Part shown: in pieces, positions 49,827 through 58,184 of the stretch | Layout of the letters: every line of letters begins with the position of its first letter | Numbering within the stretch: position 1 is the stretch's first letter | Virus record (IMG/VR): IMGVR_UViG_3300007351_000005 | Span: 1 to 62,374 of that record | Reading direction: 5' to 3' (one strand) | DNA: 62,374 bases | Source: a virus | The notes under the pieces: model-generated | Told to the model about the DNA's origin: nothing | Database searches by the model: none | Seen by the model: only the letters and a program-made list of their open reading frames with translations | Made by a program: the position numbers and the translations under genes

Positions 49827-50569
49827 GGCGTGCGCCCCGCGACGTGCGGCTGGCGCCCCCAGTCGTCATCGAGCGACGCGTCGCGCTCGTAGCGTTCGTC
49901 ACCCAGCGCGCGACGGCAGCCGGCCGTGCTCTCGTCCCTGTTCAGCAGCCCGCCACTCGGCTCGTAGCCGCGCTCGATGCCGCGGCGCTCGATCGCGGGT
50001 TCGCTCTCGCAGCGGTCACAGCACGCGTAGCCCTCGTCGTCGGTGTGCGTCGACGGCCGCGAGACGCAGTACGCGCAGGTGACAGGATTACGCTTCGCAC
50101 GCAGACGACTCGTCTCGTACGCCGCGTTCGCTGCACGGCATGTATCGCAGCGGCAGCCGATCACGTAGCGCGACCGAGTGCCGTGCTGCGCGCGCGTATC
50201 CTGCGGTTCGCCCCTTTCGTCGGGGGAACCCGCCGGCCGTCCCGGCGCCTTGGGCTCGTTGGGATACAAGCGCTGCCAGTGCACAGCAATCGTCGCGCGG
50301 TTCACGCCGGTTCGACGTGCCGCCTCGACGAAACTGAGTCGCTCGTCGTGGGCGAGCTGCGCGGCAAGCCGCCCCTTCTCGACGCGCGGCGGATCCGAGA
50401 CGAACTTGCGACCGCGATCCGTGGACGCTGGCACGACAACGCCGGCCAGGTCACCGGCGAGGAGTCGCTCGACGGTACCCGACACGCTCACGTCGAGCTC
50501 GGAGCAACGCGCGGCGAGCCGCTTGTACAGCGCGCCGTTGATGCTCAGCGTGTGGCGGCGTTGTCTCAC
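49823..50569 (-). CDS. DNA-binding protein with HTH and Cys clusters
   Basis: A 248-residue protein from GTG 50569. The first ~40 residues resemble a ribbon-helix-helix (LSINGALYKRLAARCSEL). A helix-turn-helix is at ~75-100 (LSFVEAARRTGVNRATIAVHW). Then GCRCDTCRAAN and CAYC...CCDRC supply metal sites; the first looks like the WhiB-adjacent HGTxxRYxxGCRCxxCR motif of phage zinc proteins. Confidence 0.6.
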   Translation of the reverse strand: MRQRRHTLSINGALYKRLAARCSELDVSVSGTVERLLAGDLAGVVVPASTDRGRKFVSDPPRVEKGRLAAQLAHDERLSFVEAARRTGVNRATIAVHWQRLYPNEPKAPGRPAGSPDERGEPQDTRAQHGTRSRYVIGCRCDTCRAANAAYETSRLRAKRNPVTCAYCVSRPSTHTDDEGYACCDRCESEPAIERRGIERGYEPSGGLLNRDESTAGCRRALGDERYERDASLDDDWGRQPHVAGRTP

Positions 50570-50979
50570 CGCGGCTCCATCGCGGCTCGTGTGGCGCCGA
50601 AGGGATCGATCTCCGCCTCGACGCTCGCCCGGCTCACCTTGCGGTGCTCGACGCGCTCCGCGTCCGGCAGCTTCGCTTCCACCTCGGGGTGCTTGCGCGA
50701 GCGCCTCGCGCGCGGCGGCTTCGGTGCCCGTGTCGTCACCACCTTCGGCTCGCGCTTGACGACGACGAAACGCTTCTTGCCAGAGAACTGGTCCAGGTAT
50801 GCGTAGCGGTCGATGCCGAGCTCGCCGAGCCGCTCGAGCAACGACGCGTGCTTGATCTTCGTCGTGTCGGCGGCTTTGCGCTGGGCCGACTTGGCGTCGA
50901 GCCACGCGAAGAGTCGCTCGTCGGCTTCGTGATCGCGTGCGGGGTCTTCCGTTCCGGGTATCTCGGTTTGTTTCGTCAC
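50566..50979 (-). CDS. Hypothetical basic protein
   Basis: A 137-residue protein from GTG 50979. Helical N-terminus (DERLFAWLDAKSAQRKAADTT), then RFVVVKREPKVV and a very basic Pro/Arg tail. No family recognised. GTGA overlap with the methyltransferase gene. Confidence 0.5.
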   Translation of the reverse strand: MTKQTEIPGTEDPARDHEADERLFAWLDAKSAQRKAADTTKIKHASLLERLGELGIDRYAYLDQFSGKKRFVVVKREPKVVTTRAPKPPRARRSRKHPEVEAKLPDAERVEHRKVSRASVEAEIDPFGATRAAMEPR

Positions 50980-51728
50980 GCTTGGTCTCCTTGCGGCATC
51001 GCCGCGAACATGTCGGTCTGCAAAGGCCTGGCGAGTCGTCGCTGCGCCTCGGCGTACGCGTTGGGATCCACCTCGGCGCCAATGGCGCGTCGCCCCAACG
51101 ACACCGCGGCGGCGAGCGTGGTGCCCCAGCCCGCGAAGCAGTCCGCGACGAGGTCGCCGGGGCGGCTGTAGTCGCGCACGAGCGCCTGAATCAGCGTGAG
51201 CGGCTTCCCGCGGCCGCCGCCGGCTTCGTCGCTCTGCGGCACGACGTACGCCCCAGAGCAGGCCCAGCCGCCCATGAAGCGCTTCGCGCGTGGCCGCGCG
51301 ACCATCGCGTAGACGGCGCAGCTCGCGGGTCCGTCGCCTTGCTTGCGAAAGCTCATCCCGCGAATCACGCACACCACGGGCGCGAAGCAGAGCCGGCCCG
51401 CAGCAGCATGCGCCGCCTCCCATGCTGGGATCAGGTCGTGCGACGTCAGCGACACCATCCAGCCGCGCACGAAGGGCGAGCGTGCGCAGACGTAGGCGTG
51501 AACGTCAGCCGCGGTCCACGCCGCGTATTCGGGGCGCAGGCCGGCGCTCGAGGTTCCGTCCGCGCGCTCGTCGACCACGAACGAGTGGACGCGCTTTCCG
51601 TACGGCGGGTCGGAGATCTCCGCGTCGACGACGGTTTCCCCGATCACGTCGCGCCAGTCGCCGATCCGCAGATCGATGGCGTTCTCGACCGGCCGGCCCG
51701 GTGCGGGCTTTGCGCGGCGCATCTTCAT
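50976..51728 (-). CDS. DNA amino-methyltransferase (N6-A or N4-C)
   Basis: A 250-residue enzyme with motif IV AEISDPPYGKRV near residue 37 and motif I-type DCFAGWGTTL near 198, so motif IV precedes motif I (beta-class order). A phage orphan methyltransferase with no nuclease beside it. Confidence 0.8.
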   Translation of the reverse strand: MKMRRAKPAPGRPVENAIDLRIGDWRDVIGETVVDAEISDPPYGKRVHSFVVDERADGTSSAGLRPEYAAWTAADVHAYVCARSPFVRGWMVSLTSHDLIPAWEAAHAAAGRLCFAPVVCVIRGMSFRKQGDGPASCAVYAMVARPRAKRFMGGWACSGAYVVPQSDEAGGGRGKPLTLIQALVRDYSRPGDLVADCFAGWGTTLAAAVSLGRRAIGAEVDPNAYAEAQRRLARPLQTDMFAAMPQGDQA

Positions 51729-52096
51729 CGCCGGCTCCTGCGCTGCTTGGCTGCCAGACGCCACCGTTTGCGCTGTGCGCGCACTTTGGCGTTCTGGCCG
51801 TTACGGCTCGGTGCGAGCTTCCGCGCCGCGCTGCAGTCAGCGCAGTACGCCGTGGCGCTCTTGCAGCCGCAGCGATCGCAGAGCCCGGCCTCGCGGTTCG
51901 AGCGATAGCCATCGTTGCTTGCGATGTGGCGAGCGTCGCGGACGGGGACAGCGATCGGGCAGCGCTTCCGCGTGTGGCCCATCTCGAGGCAGACGCCGCA
52001 GCGGTACATGCACTTGCCGCGACGCGCGCGGCGCTCTGAAGCCGGCTGAAGCTTGCGGCGCTGTATGGCCGCTGCCGTGAGCGGGCTACGCGGCAT
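51725..52096 (-). CDS. CCHC zinc-knuckle plus zinc-ribbon protein
   Basis: A 123-residue basic protein. YRCGVCLEMGHTRKRCPI fits the zinc knuckle C-x2-C-x4-H-x4-C exactly. LCDRCGCKSATAYCADC follows (a ribbon or B-box-like site). Basic tail. Probably binds single-stranded nucleic acid. First gene after the candidate origin. Confidence 0.65.
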   Translation of the reverse strand: MPRSPLTAAAIQRRKLQPASERRARRGKCMYRCGVCLEMGHTRKRCPIAVPVRDARHIASNDGYRSNREAGLCDRCGCKSATAYCADCSAARKLAPSRNGQNAKVRAQRKRWRLAAKQRRSRR

Positions 52097-52157
52097 GACG
52101 GTCTTGCTCCACGTGCAATCCGGCTGCACCTGTTAACGCGTTGCGTCTGGACTGAGC

Positions 52158-52363
52158 GGTTCCGGTTCCGGCTCGCTTCGGGTGGGATTGGCCCGGTCCG
52201 CTGGTTCCTGGTTCCTCCTCCCCGTAGGGGAGGAACCAGCGGAACCGGCCACCCAAGCTGGTTCTGGAACCGTCTGGAACCGGCTGGAACCGGTTTAACC
52301 GGCCGAAACCACACCAACGGCCATTCGTGAATTGAAAACCGTTTGCGAGAACCGGCCGGAACC
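52158..52363. other. Iteron cluster, candidate replication origin
   Basis: GGAACC or its complement occurs ten times: 52158, 52164, 52203, 52210, 52232, 52241, 52266, 52276, 52286 and 52358. Three copies of (T/G)CTGGAACCG are exactly 10 bp apart (52266-52291). CTGGTTCCTCC (52208-52218) and GGAGGAACCAG (52229-52239) form an 11-bp inverted repeat. The gap 52097-52387 holds no gene and lies between the helicase gene and the zinc-knuckle gene. Confidence 0.65.
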
Positions 52364-52387
52364 GATGAGATCGTTCATGTTTCATGG

Positions 52388-53566
52388 CTAGTTCGACCTC
52401 CTGACGTAGCGACCATCTCGCTTCTCGATCGGCCCGTTCACGACATGTAGTCGCTTGATGGCTTTGAGCCCGGCCTGGCGATTTACGCCGGCCTCCTTGA
52501 CGAGATCGCTGCCCGATTTGAAGCCTTCCGGCGTGCGATCAAGCGCGGCCATGAGCCCTTCTTCGACCTCACGATCGCCCTTCGACTGCGGCAACTCCTC
52601 GAGCTCCTCCCAGCGACCGCTCGGGCCGTGGAAGCGCATGCCGATCGCCGCGCCGCTCGCACCGAAGCGGCCCTTTGCGATCTGGATCGTCGCGTCCGTC
52701 TCGTCGCCGCCATCGCGGTTCTCGTATGTGATCGCGAGCACCGCAGCAGAGCCCGCCTCGATCGCTGAGCTCTCCGCGGCTACGTCGATGAGCGCTTCTC
52801 CGCGCGTCTTGCCGTCGCGCATCGAGCGCGATCCGCCGCGAGACCCCTTCGATAGCACGAGCCCGTACATGTCGCGGCTCTCGACGAGATCGACGAGACC
52901 GTCGACGACGCTCGATGTCACCTCGCGGATGTCGCGACCCTTGCCGCGGATGCGCTGCAGGTAGTCAGCGACCAGCAGTGGCGGCGCCGAGCACACCTTG
53001 CCAATCTCATCGAGACAGCGCTTCGCGTAGTCGATGAAGTCGACGTCGCGCGGCGGCTTGAAGACGTAGAAGTTCTCGCCGGTGAGTGTCTGCTCGATCT
53101 CGTGCGCGGCCATCACACCACCGAGCACCTGCCTCCAGGTGAACCGCGAGAGTTGTGCCGCGCGACGCGCTGCAAACTGCGCCGGCGTGAGCTCGAACAG
53201 GAAGTATGCTGTCGGTCCCTGCTTCGGGTTCGGCTTCCCTGCGTATCGTGTGCGATGTGCAGCGAGCGTCATCGCGAGCGCGGTCTTGCCGGCGCCCGTC
53301 GGACCGACGAGCGTGCCGAGCGAACGCAGTGGAATCGGCGCGGCCGCGTTCAGACCGGCCACACCATAGTCGAGCTCTGGCAGCAACGATGCCGCGAGAA
53401 TGTCGCCAGCAAAGTCGGACAAGCGACGCAGTTCGATGCGCGGCGGATCCTTCTTCGCGCGCGCATCTTCGAGGCTCAAGATCTGCGCCTCGAGCACCTC
53501 GGCGGTGTACTGACCGCCAGCTTCGTCTTCGGGCTTCACGCGGCTGGTCTCCATCCGCGCCCCCAT
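52388..53566 (-). CDS. Replicative helicase-like ATPase (DnaB/RepA type)
   Basis: A 392-residue protein. Walker A GPTGAGKT at ~88-95, LLVADYLQRI as Walker B near 200, and VLSKGSRGGSR and VLAITYENRDGG as later RecA-core elements. A C-terminal winged helix (~325-385, GSDLVKEAGVNRQAGLKAIKRL). Alternative start at ATG 53554. Partner of the upstream primase. Confidence 0.78.
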   Translation of the reverse strand: MGARMETSRVKPEDEAGGQYTAEVLEAQILSLEDARAKKDPPRIELRRLSDFAGDILAASLLPELDYGVAGLNAAAPIPLRSLGTLVGPTGAGKTALAMTLAAHRTRYAGKPNPKQGPTAYFLFELTPAQFAARRAAQLSRFTWRQVLGGVMAAHEIEQTLTGENFYVFKPPRDVDFIDYAKRCLDEIGKVCSAPPLLVADYLQRIRGKGRDIREVTSSVVDGLVDLVESRDMYGLVLSKGSRGGSRSMRDGKTRGEALIDVAAESSAIEAGSAAVLAITYENRDGGDETDATIQIAKGRFGASGAAIGMRFHGPSGRWEELEELPQSKGDREVEEGLMAALDRTPEGFKSGSDLVKEAGVNRQAGLKAIKRLHVVNGPIEKRDGRYVRRSN

Positions 53567-54546
53567 GCGTCGTTGAGATCCTTCGCGCCCGTCTTGATCA
53601 CGACGAGCGTGCCGCGGCGGATCGACAGCCCCGCATTGATTGCGATCTCGGCCGCCTCCAGCGCGCCCTGGAAGCCGAAGTGGTCCTGGTGCGGCACCAG
53701 CACGAGGCGTGTCTTCGCTTCACGAATCCGGGGCGCGGCGACGGTGACGATCTTCGGTAAGTTCGCCCAGCCGTGCGCGCCGAGAACGATCGCGCTCGGC
53801 CACGCGAGCCGCGCGGTGATGCTGTCGATCACTCCCTCGGTGATGACCACGTCGCGGCCGGTCTCGATCTGCGAGACTGCATTGATCAGCGTCCCGGCTG
53901 ACGGGCACGCTCTCAGTCCCGGCGCCTTCGGCTCGCCGAGCTCGGGCACCTGTCGAGCAACAACGTTTCTGATCTCGCCCTTACTCGAGTACAACGCGAT
54001 CGCGGGCGACCCTCCGCGACTCGGATCGAATCGGACGGTGTCCTGAAATTGCACCACGCCGCCGACGCGTCGCTCGAACAAATAATCGACGCCTCGCGAG
54101 TGTTTTGTCGGCAACGAATCCCAGTGCGCCGTCGCCTTTGGTACTGCAGCCGCGTTGCGTGCAGCGAGTTCGGCGGTTTCGCGTCGCTCTTCCTCTTCAC
54201 GTTCGCGCTTCCACCGCGTATGACGCTCCGCGCGCTCGGCATCGGGAATCGTCGACGGAATGACCTTGGCGATCTCGGCCGCGCGTTCGAGAACGGCGGG
54301 GAAGTCGATGCGCTCGACCTGACCGATGAACGTGAACAGGTCGCCGCCGAAGCCGCACGCGTGGCAATACCAGCGCCCGTTGCGCGGCGTGATCACGAAC
54401 GCGCGGCGACTGTGATCCGGACGCTGCGGGCATGCCTTCGACTCGAGATCGCGGCCGCTCTTCTTTGTTGACCACTGGTAGTGCTCGAGCACGTCGCGCG
54501 TCGTGAGAGCGCGCCGGATCTCCTCGATGTCGAGCTGCGCGGTCAT
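53536..54546 (-). CDS. DnaG-like primase with CHC2 zinc finger and Toprim
   Basis: A 336-residue protein. Zinc site Cys39, His45, Cys61, Cys64 (CPQRPDHSRR...WYCHACGFGGD), then a helical linker with a charged coiled coil. Toprim motif VVITEGVIDSI near 235 with a later acidic pair replaced by VLVPHQDHFG. Likely lays primers at the adjacent origin. Confidence 0.82.
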   Translation of the reverse strand: MTAQLDIEEIRRALTTRDVLEHYQWSTKKSGRDLESKACPQRPDHSRRAFVITPRNGRWYCHACGFGGDLFTFIGQVERIDFPAVLERAAEIAKVIPSTIPDAERAERHTRWKREREEEERRETAELAARNAAAVPKATAHWDSLPTKHSRGVDYLFERRVGGVVQFQDTVRFDPSRGGSPAIALYSSKGEIRNVVARQVPELGEPKAPGLRACPSAGTLINAVSQIETGRDVVITEGVIDSITARLAWPSAIVLGAHGWANLPKIVTVAAPRIREAKTRLVLVPHQDHFGFQGALEAAEIAINAGLSIRRGTLVVIKTGAKDLNDAWGRGWRPAA

Positions 54547-55115
54547 CCGGCGTTCTCGATGAGGCAAATCGTTTCAACCGAACACCCGACCGCAAGTCGA
54601 TATCCCTGGCCAGACAGCAAAGCCGACAGAGCGGCGTCGCGCTCGTCAAGCGACCACACTACGAAGTGCTCGACGCGAATGTTATGGTGATGGGTTTTGT
54701 ATTCTCGGTACAGATTCATCTGCCGAAGCAGATCGCCAACGGAATCGATCTTCGTCTTGACCTCAACGAGCATCGACGATGGGAGCCCGTAGACTTGTTC
54801 CTCGCACCGCGGGCAACGCTGCATCACGCGCTCGGGGTGATAGGCAGAACAAGAGAGACCGGAACGGAAGGTTGTCCATTCGAGCATCGCGTCGATGAAA
54901 CCAACCGTCGATGCGTATTTCCCTTCGCCTTTCTGAAGCGGCACCTCGATTGAGGCTCGCGCCTTCTCATCCTCGAAACCGAAGGACGCAAGGAATAAAC
55001 GCGGCTGCATCGCAATCGCGATGCACGCGCGATCATGCTCTGGCGTCTTGCGATCAGGATCCCGGAACCCCATGCGCTGAAGAAGCGTGCTGTCGTATGA
55101 GTGGCTCACGGACAT
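54543..55115 (-). CDS. PD-(D/E)XK nuclease-like protein
   Basis: A 190-residue protein. STVGFIDAMLEWT, then SSMLVEVKTKIDSVGDLLRQMNLYREY, gives D...ExK in a restriction-like core; CSAY...RCPRCEE adds Cys. Probably a nuclease acting in recombination or repair. ATGA overlap with the primase gene. Confidence 0.65.
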   Translation of the reverse strand: MSVSHSYDSTLLQRMGFRDPDRKTPEHDRACIAIAMQPRLFLASFGFEDEKARASIEVPLQKGEGKYASTVGFIDAMLEWTTFRSGLSCSAYHPERVMQRCPRCEEQVYGLPSSMLVEVKTKIDSVGDLLRQMNLYREYKTHHHNIRVEHFVVWSLDERDAALSALLSGQGYRLAVGCSVETICLIENAG

Positions 55116-55252
55116 CCTCCATCGTCGAAGTACCAGCGACACCACGCGACCGCGAACTCGGCCTCGGTGCGTGCCGCGCCGATCGCGTCGAGCAGCCGAT
55201 GCTCGTGCTCGGTGGCGAGCGCAGCCCGAATCGCTTCGATCAACTCCGTCAT
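55106..55252 (-). CDS. 48-residue hypothetical protein
   Basis: MTELIEAIRAALATEHEHRL and a C-terminal AWCRWYFDDGGCP. Overlaps the next start by 10 bp and the upstream stop by 4 bp. No family recognised. Confidence 0.5.
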   Translation of the reverse strand: MTELIEAIRAALATEHEHRLLDAIGAARTEAEFAVAWCRWYFDDGGCP

Positions 55253-55590
55253 CGACGCCCTCGCTTCATCGGCATCACCACCACGCTTCCATCAGCGCAC
55301 GCGCCGTAGATGACCTTCGTGCGCCACGCCTCCGCGAAGCCCGGGTTCTGGATCCCGACGAGCTCGAGCGCGCACGCGTCTGATCCGACGACTACAACGC
55401 GGTCGCCGAGGTTCAGCCACGCACGCAGCTTCGCGTCCCACTTCCGCTCCTCGTCGGTGCCCGCGCGCTTGATCCAGGCCCCACCGGTGAGCTGCAGCAC
55501 GCCACTGCGCAGCGTCGCCGCGAAGGCTCGCAGCCAACCCGTGCGCGGTTGCTTGACCCGCGTCTGGGATGCGACGCTGATGCCCCTCAC
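55249..55590 (-). CDS. Hypothetical protein
   Basis: A 113-residue protein from GTG 55590. Basic N-terminus, then beta-rich (GDRVVVVGSDACALELVG, DGSVVVMPMKRG). No family recognised. GTGA and ATGA overlaps. Confidence 0.5.
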   Translation of the reverse strand: MRGISVASQTRVKQPRTGWLRAFAATLRSGVLQLTGGAWIKRAGTDEERKWDAKLRAWLNLGDRVVVVGSDACALELVGIQNPGFAEAWRTKVIYGACADGSVVVMPMKRGRR

Positions 55591-55928
55591 GCGGCCCGCC
55601 TTTCGACGTTCCGCTTGTGGTGCGCGTTTCGCGTTCGACACGCCTCGCAGAGGCGGTAGCCACCAGTCCGACCGTGCTTCGCGCCGTTGATGCAGAGTCC
55701 GCGAGCGGCGAGCGAGTCTCGGTGCGCTGACAGCTTATCGGCACGAGGCGATCGGTGATCCCGCGGCCGCCGCATCGTTCGCTTCGGCGAGCAATCCTCG
55801 CGCGCGCACCGCTCGCAGACGACGACCATGCCGCCGTCTTTGCCCAGCGGTTCGTGCACGACGCCGCGCCGCGCGATCTCGCCGGCGCTGAGATAGCGGG
55901 TGCAGACGGCGCAAAAAGGCTGCTTCAC
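55587..55928 (-). CDS. Zinc-finger protein
   Basis: A 113-residue protein from GTG 55928. FCAVCTRYLSAGE, VVCERCAREDC and LCEACRTRN give three C-x2-C pairs in a basic context. Probably binds nucleic acid. Confidence 0.6.
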   Translation of the reverse strand: MKQPFCAVCTRYLSAGEIARRGVVHEPLGKDGGMVVVCERCAREDCSPKRTMRRPRDHRSPRADKLSAHRDSLAARGLCINGAKHGRTGGYRLCEACRTRNAHHKRNVERRAA

Positions 55929-56101
55929 ACCGCCTCCGTGACGTGCACGCTTGGTGCGAACACGACGCGCTTGCCGGCGTTGATATGCTGCTGCGCGAAC
56001 CGCGTTGCGTCTTCGACGCGCGGGAACTCGGCGACGACACGCGCGCGGCCCTCGCCGACGATGACGATCGCTGAGGTGGCGAGTGGATCGGCGCGCTTCA
56101 T
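55925..56101 (-). CDS. 58-residue hypothetical protein
   Basis: MKRADPLATSAIVIVGEGRA, then VAEFPRVEDATRFAQQHINA; a small alpha/beta protein. ATGA/GTGA overlaps on both sides. Confidence 0.55.
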   Translation of the reverse strand: MKRADPLATSAIVIVGEGRARVVAEFPRVEDATRFAQQHINAGKRVVFAPSVHVTEAV

Positions 56102-56502
56102 GGCGTCTCCGTGGTGTCGAAGCGGCCCATCACCTCGCGGTAATCGTCTTGCGCGAGCTGCGGCGGCTCCTCGCCCATGGGCGTCAGGTCCCGGACGTCA
56201 CCGCCAGCGCGAAGCACCGCGTCACGCTCGCGCGCCATGCCGCTCGACACACGCCCGCCGACGAGCACGATCCCATCGCAGCGCGCCGCGACCGTCTCGC
56301 AGTCGACGAGGCCGCGCTCGCGTGCCGTCGGATCGTTGTCGTCCTCGCCGGACAGGATCGCGGCGATCCACGGCGCGATAAACGTATTCGCCGGGTCGGC
56401 GTGACGCAGGTAGCGCAGCCAGCCCAGCGCACGCTTGACGTTCGCGTCGACGTCGCCGCTGACGGCATGTGCGACGTAGAAGATTTTGCGTTGCAGATCC
56501 AC
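56098..56502 (-). CDS. DUF4406-like (deoxyribosyltransferase-type) protein
   Basis: A 134-residue protein from GTG 56502. KIFYVAHAVSGDVDANV at the start, WLRYLRHADPANTFIAPWI, and CDGIVLVGGRVSSGMARERDAV near the end fit DUF4406 and the related nucleoside 2-deoxyribosyltransferase fold. May handle nucleotides; not proven. Confidence 0.75.
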   Translation of the reverse strand: MDLQRKIFYVAHAVSGDVDANVKRALGWLRYLRHADPANTFIAPWIAAILSGEDDNDPTARERGLVDCETVAARCDGIVLVGGRVSSGMARERDAVLRAGGDVRDLTPMGEEPPQLAQDDYREVMGRFDTTETP

Positions 56503-56503
56503 C

Positions 56504-56575
56504 CTGAGACTCCGAGTTGCGGTTGAGCCGGCTCCCCAAGCCGGACGGTTGCGGACTCGATCCGTGCGTGTCAGC
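56504..56575 (+). other. tRNA-like element C
   Basis: A 72-nt segment filling the gap between two leftward genes. CTGAGAC/GTGTCAG pair 6 of 7. CCGGC-TCCCCAA-GCCGG is a perfect anticodon-type arm (CCC on plus, but base 33 is C). CTCCGAGTTGCGGTTGAG resembles a D-arm and GACTCGATCC a T-loop. On the minus strand the loop is TTGGGGA, a normal proline GGG anticodon loop, but the other arms fit worse. Probably a decayed tRNA. Confidence 0.35.
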
Positions 56576-56798
56576 TCGGCGGCGCAGTAGCCCACCAGAG
56601 GCCGCTGTACTCGCACTCGATCGCGTCGGCGATGTGCGGCTCGCAGCGTCTCGCGCTGCCGTCCCACAGCCAGCTCTGGCCGTGCAGTGCGGCGAATCGC
56701 TCCGTGTAGCCGCGAACACCGAAGACGCGCTCGAGCCACGACGGCCGTGCGGTGACGCAGCACAGATCGCGCTTGAGCGGCTCGATGGTTACGCGCAT
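56571..56798 (-). CDS. Small hypothetical protein
   Basis: Encodes 75 residues, Trp- and Cys-containing (LCCVTARPSWLERVFG, SWLWDGSARRCEPHIADAIECEY). Resembles unassigned phage ORFs. Overlaps the upstream membrane peptide gene by 10 bp. Confidence 0.55.
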   Translation of the reverse strand: MRVTIEPLKRDLCCVTARPSWLERVFGVRGYTERFAALHGQSWLWDGSARRCEPHIADAIECEYSGLWWATAPPS

Positions 56799-56878
56799 CG
56801 CAAGCTCCTTGCGGCGAGGAAGACGAGCGCGAAGCCGATGAGGGCGAGCAGCCAGACGAGGAAGAACACACCGGTCAT
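56789..56878 (-). CDS. 29-residue membrane peptide
   Basis: MTGVFFLVWLLALIGFALVF, then a short basic end. A single transmembrane helix. ATGA overlap with the HNH gene stop. Confidence 0.5.
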   Translation of the reverse strand: MTGVFFLVWLLALIGFALVFLAARSLRCA

Positions 56879-57513
56879 AGCGCCAACCTCATTTGCGGAT
56901 CCGACACAACGTACGCCGATAGATCTGGCGGATAGACGCGACGAAACTTACGTCCGTTGGATGGGTAGCTGCTGTGCGGGACCTGTCCCCACGGACACTG
57001 ACCCATTCCGGTCGGGAACTGCGGACATGCCTTGATCACCGGACGCAAGAACGTGGTTGCATAGACCTCGTACTCCTGCTGTCCCTTTCGAAAGTTGCAC
57101 GGCGAGCAACATGGGACGCAATTGTTGGGGTGATGAAGGTCGTCGTTGTGCTGACGGTCGATCCAGAATCCGATGCCCCAATCACGACAGCGAGACCCGC
57201 ACCACTGGCAATGCGGATCGGGGCCTACCTTTTGTTCGTACAACTCAAACGACCAAAGCGCCTTGTTAGCTGGCTCTTTCTCGAGGACGTCACAGAATCG
57301 GTTCCACGCCTCCTCGATCGTCGCCTTGCCGTTCCAGTCGCACTCTAGGCAGTACGGCTGTAGACCGTCGAACGTGCCGAGCTTGCGATTGAAGGAGATC
57401 GGTGCACGCTGCTCGCCTTTCTTCTTTCGACCGAAATACCCATCCGGGATTTCGTCGAGGGAAGAAGGGAGAGCCACCCACAGGTGGCGATCGCAACCTG
57501 GACAGTGCTTCAT
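56875..57513 (-). CDS. HNH-type nuclease, Cys-rich
   Basis: A 212-residue protein from ATG 57513. N-terminal CPGCDRH and CLECDW form a zinc site. DPHCQWCGSRC, then IDRQHNDDLHHPNNCVPCCSPCN, is a zinc-supported HNH core (~105-145). The N-terminal ribbon plus HNH layout suits DNA cutting or mobility. Confidence 0.75.
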   Translation of the reverse strand: MKHCPGCDRHLWVALPSSLDEIPDGYFGRKKKGEQRAPISFNRKLGTFDGLQPYCLECDWNGKATIEEAWNRFCDVLEKEPANKALWSFELYEQKVGPDPHCQWCGSRCRDWGIGFWIDRQHNDDLHHPNNCVPCCSPCNFRKGQQEYEVYATTFLRPVIKACPQFPTGMGQCPWGQVPHSSYPSNGRKFRRVYPPDLSAYVVSDPQMRLAL

Positions 57514-58184
57514 GCGGTTGCGCATCCCTTCCCGTCAAACAGGATTTGTTGAGACATACGCTGCGCCGCGATCTCGCAATAGCGCTCTTCTGCCTCGATG
57601 CCGATCGCGCGGATGCCGAGGTCTTTGCAGGCACGTAGTGTGGTTCCACTGCCAGCGAACGGGTCGAGTACCATCGACGGCTTCTCGGGGCACAGTCCGA
57701 TCGCCCACGACATAACCGCGAGCGGTTTCTGCGTCGGGTGATAGCGCTCCTCGTTGCCCTCGCGAAGCATGCCGTGCCAGCGATGACGCTTGCGGCGCAG
57801 CGCGATGCCGTAGTTCGTCCACGCCAGCTCGCAGTCGGCGTAATCGTTTTCGCCGTTTTCCTTGTCCCAAACGAGCCATGCGCTCGATGGCGGCAGCGCA
57901 AAATAGTTGCCGCCGAAGATGCACTGGTAGCGCGACCGAGCGCGCAGCATGTCGAGTAGCCAGGACGCGGGCGGCACATCATCCCATGACGCGGACCCGT
58001 AATCACGGCTGGCTACTGCAGCGCGCCCCGGACGCTTGCCGGCGCGTTTGTTGCGCGCCTCGCCGATTCCGTACGGTGGATCAGTGCAGAGCAAATCAAA
58101 TGCGTCGAGCTGGGGCGCGATGACCGCACAATCACCGTGATAGATCGTGACGATGCCGTCGTCGAAGTACGGGCGCAGCGTCAT
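57510..58184 (-). CDS. DNA adenine-type methyltransferase
   Basis: A 224-residue enzyme: HGDCAVIAPQLDAFDLLCTDPPYGI (motif IV DPPY, ~34-38), YADCELAWTNYG, HPTQKPLAVMSW and VLDPFAGSGTTLRA (motif I near 170). Motif IV-before-I order is beta class (DNA N6-A/N4-C). Together with 50976-51728 it makes two amino-methyltransferases. Confidence 0.88.
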   Translation of the reverse strand: MTLRPYFDDGIVTIYHGDCAVIAPQLDAFDLLCTDPPYGIGEARNKRAGKRPGRAAVASRDYGSASWDDVPPASWLLDMLRARSRYQCIFGGNYFALPPSSAWLVWDKENGENDYADCELAWTNYGIALRRKRHRWHGMLREGNEERYHPTQKPLAVMSWAIGLCPEKPSMVLDPFAGSGTTLRACKDLGIRAIGIEAEERYCEIAAQRMSQQILFDGKGCATA

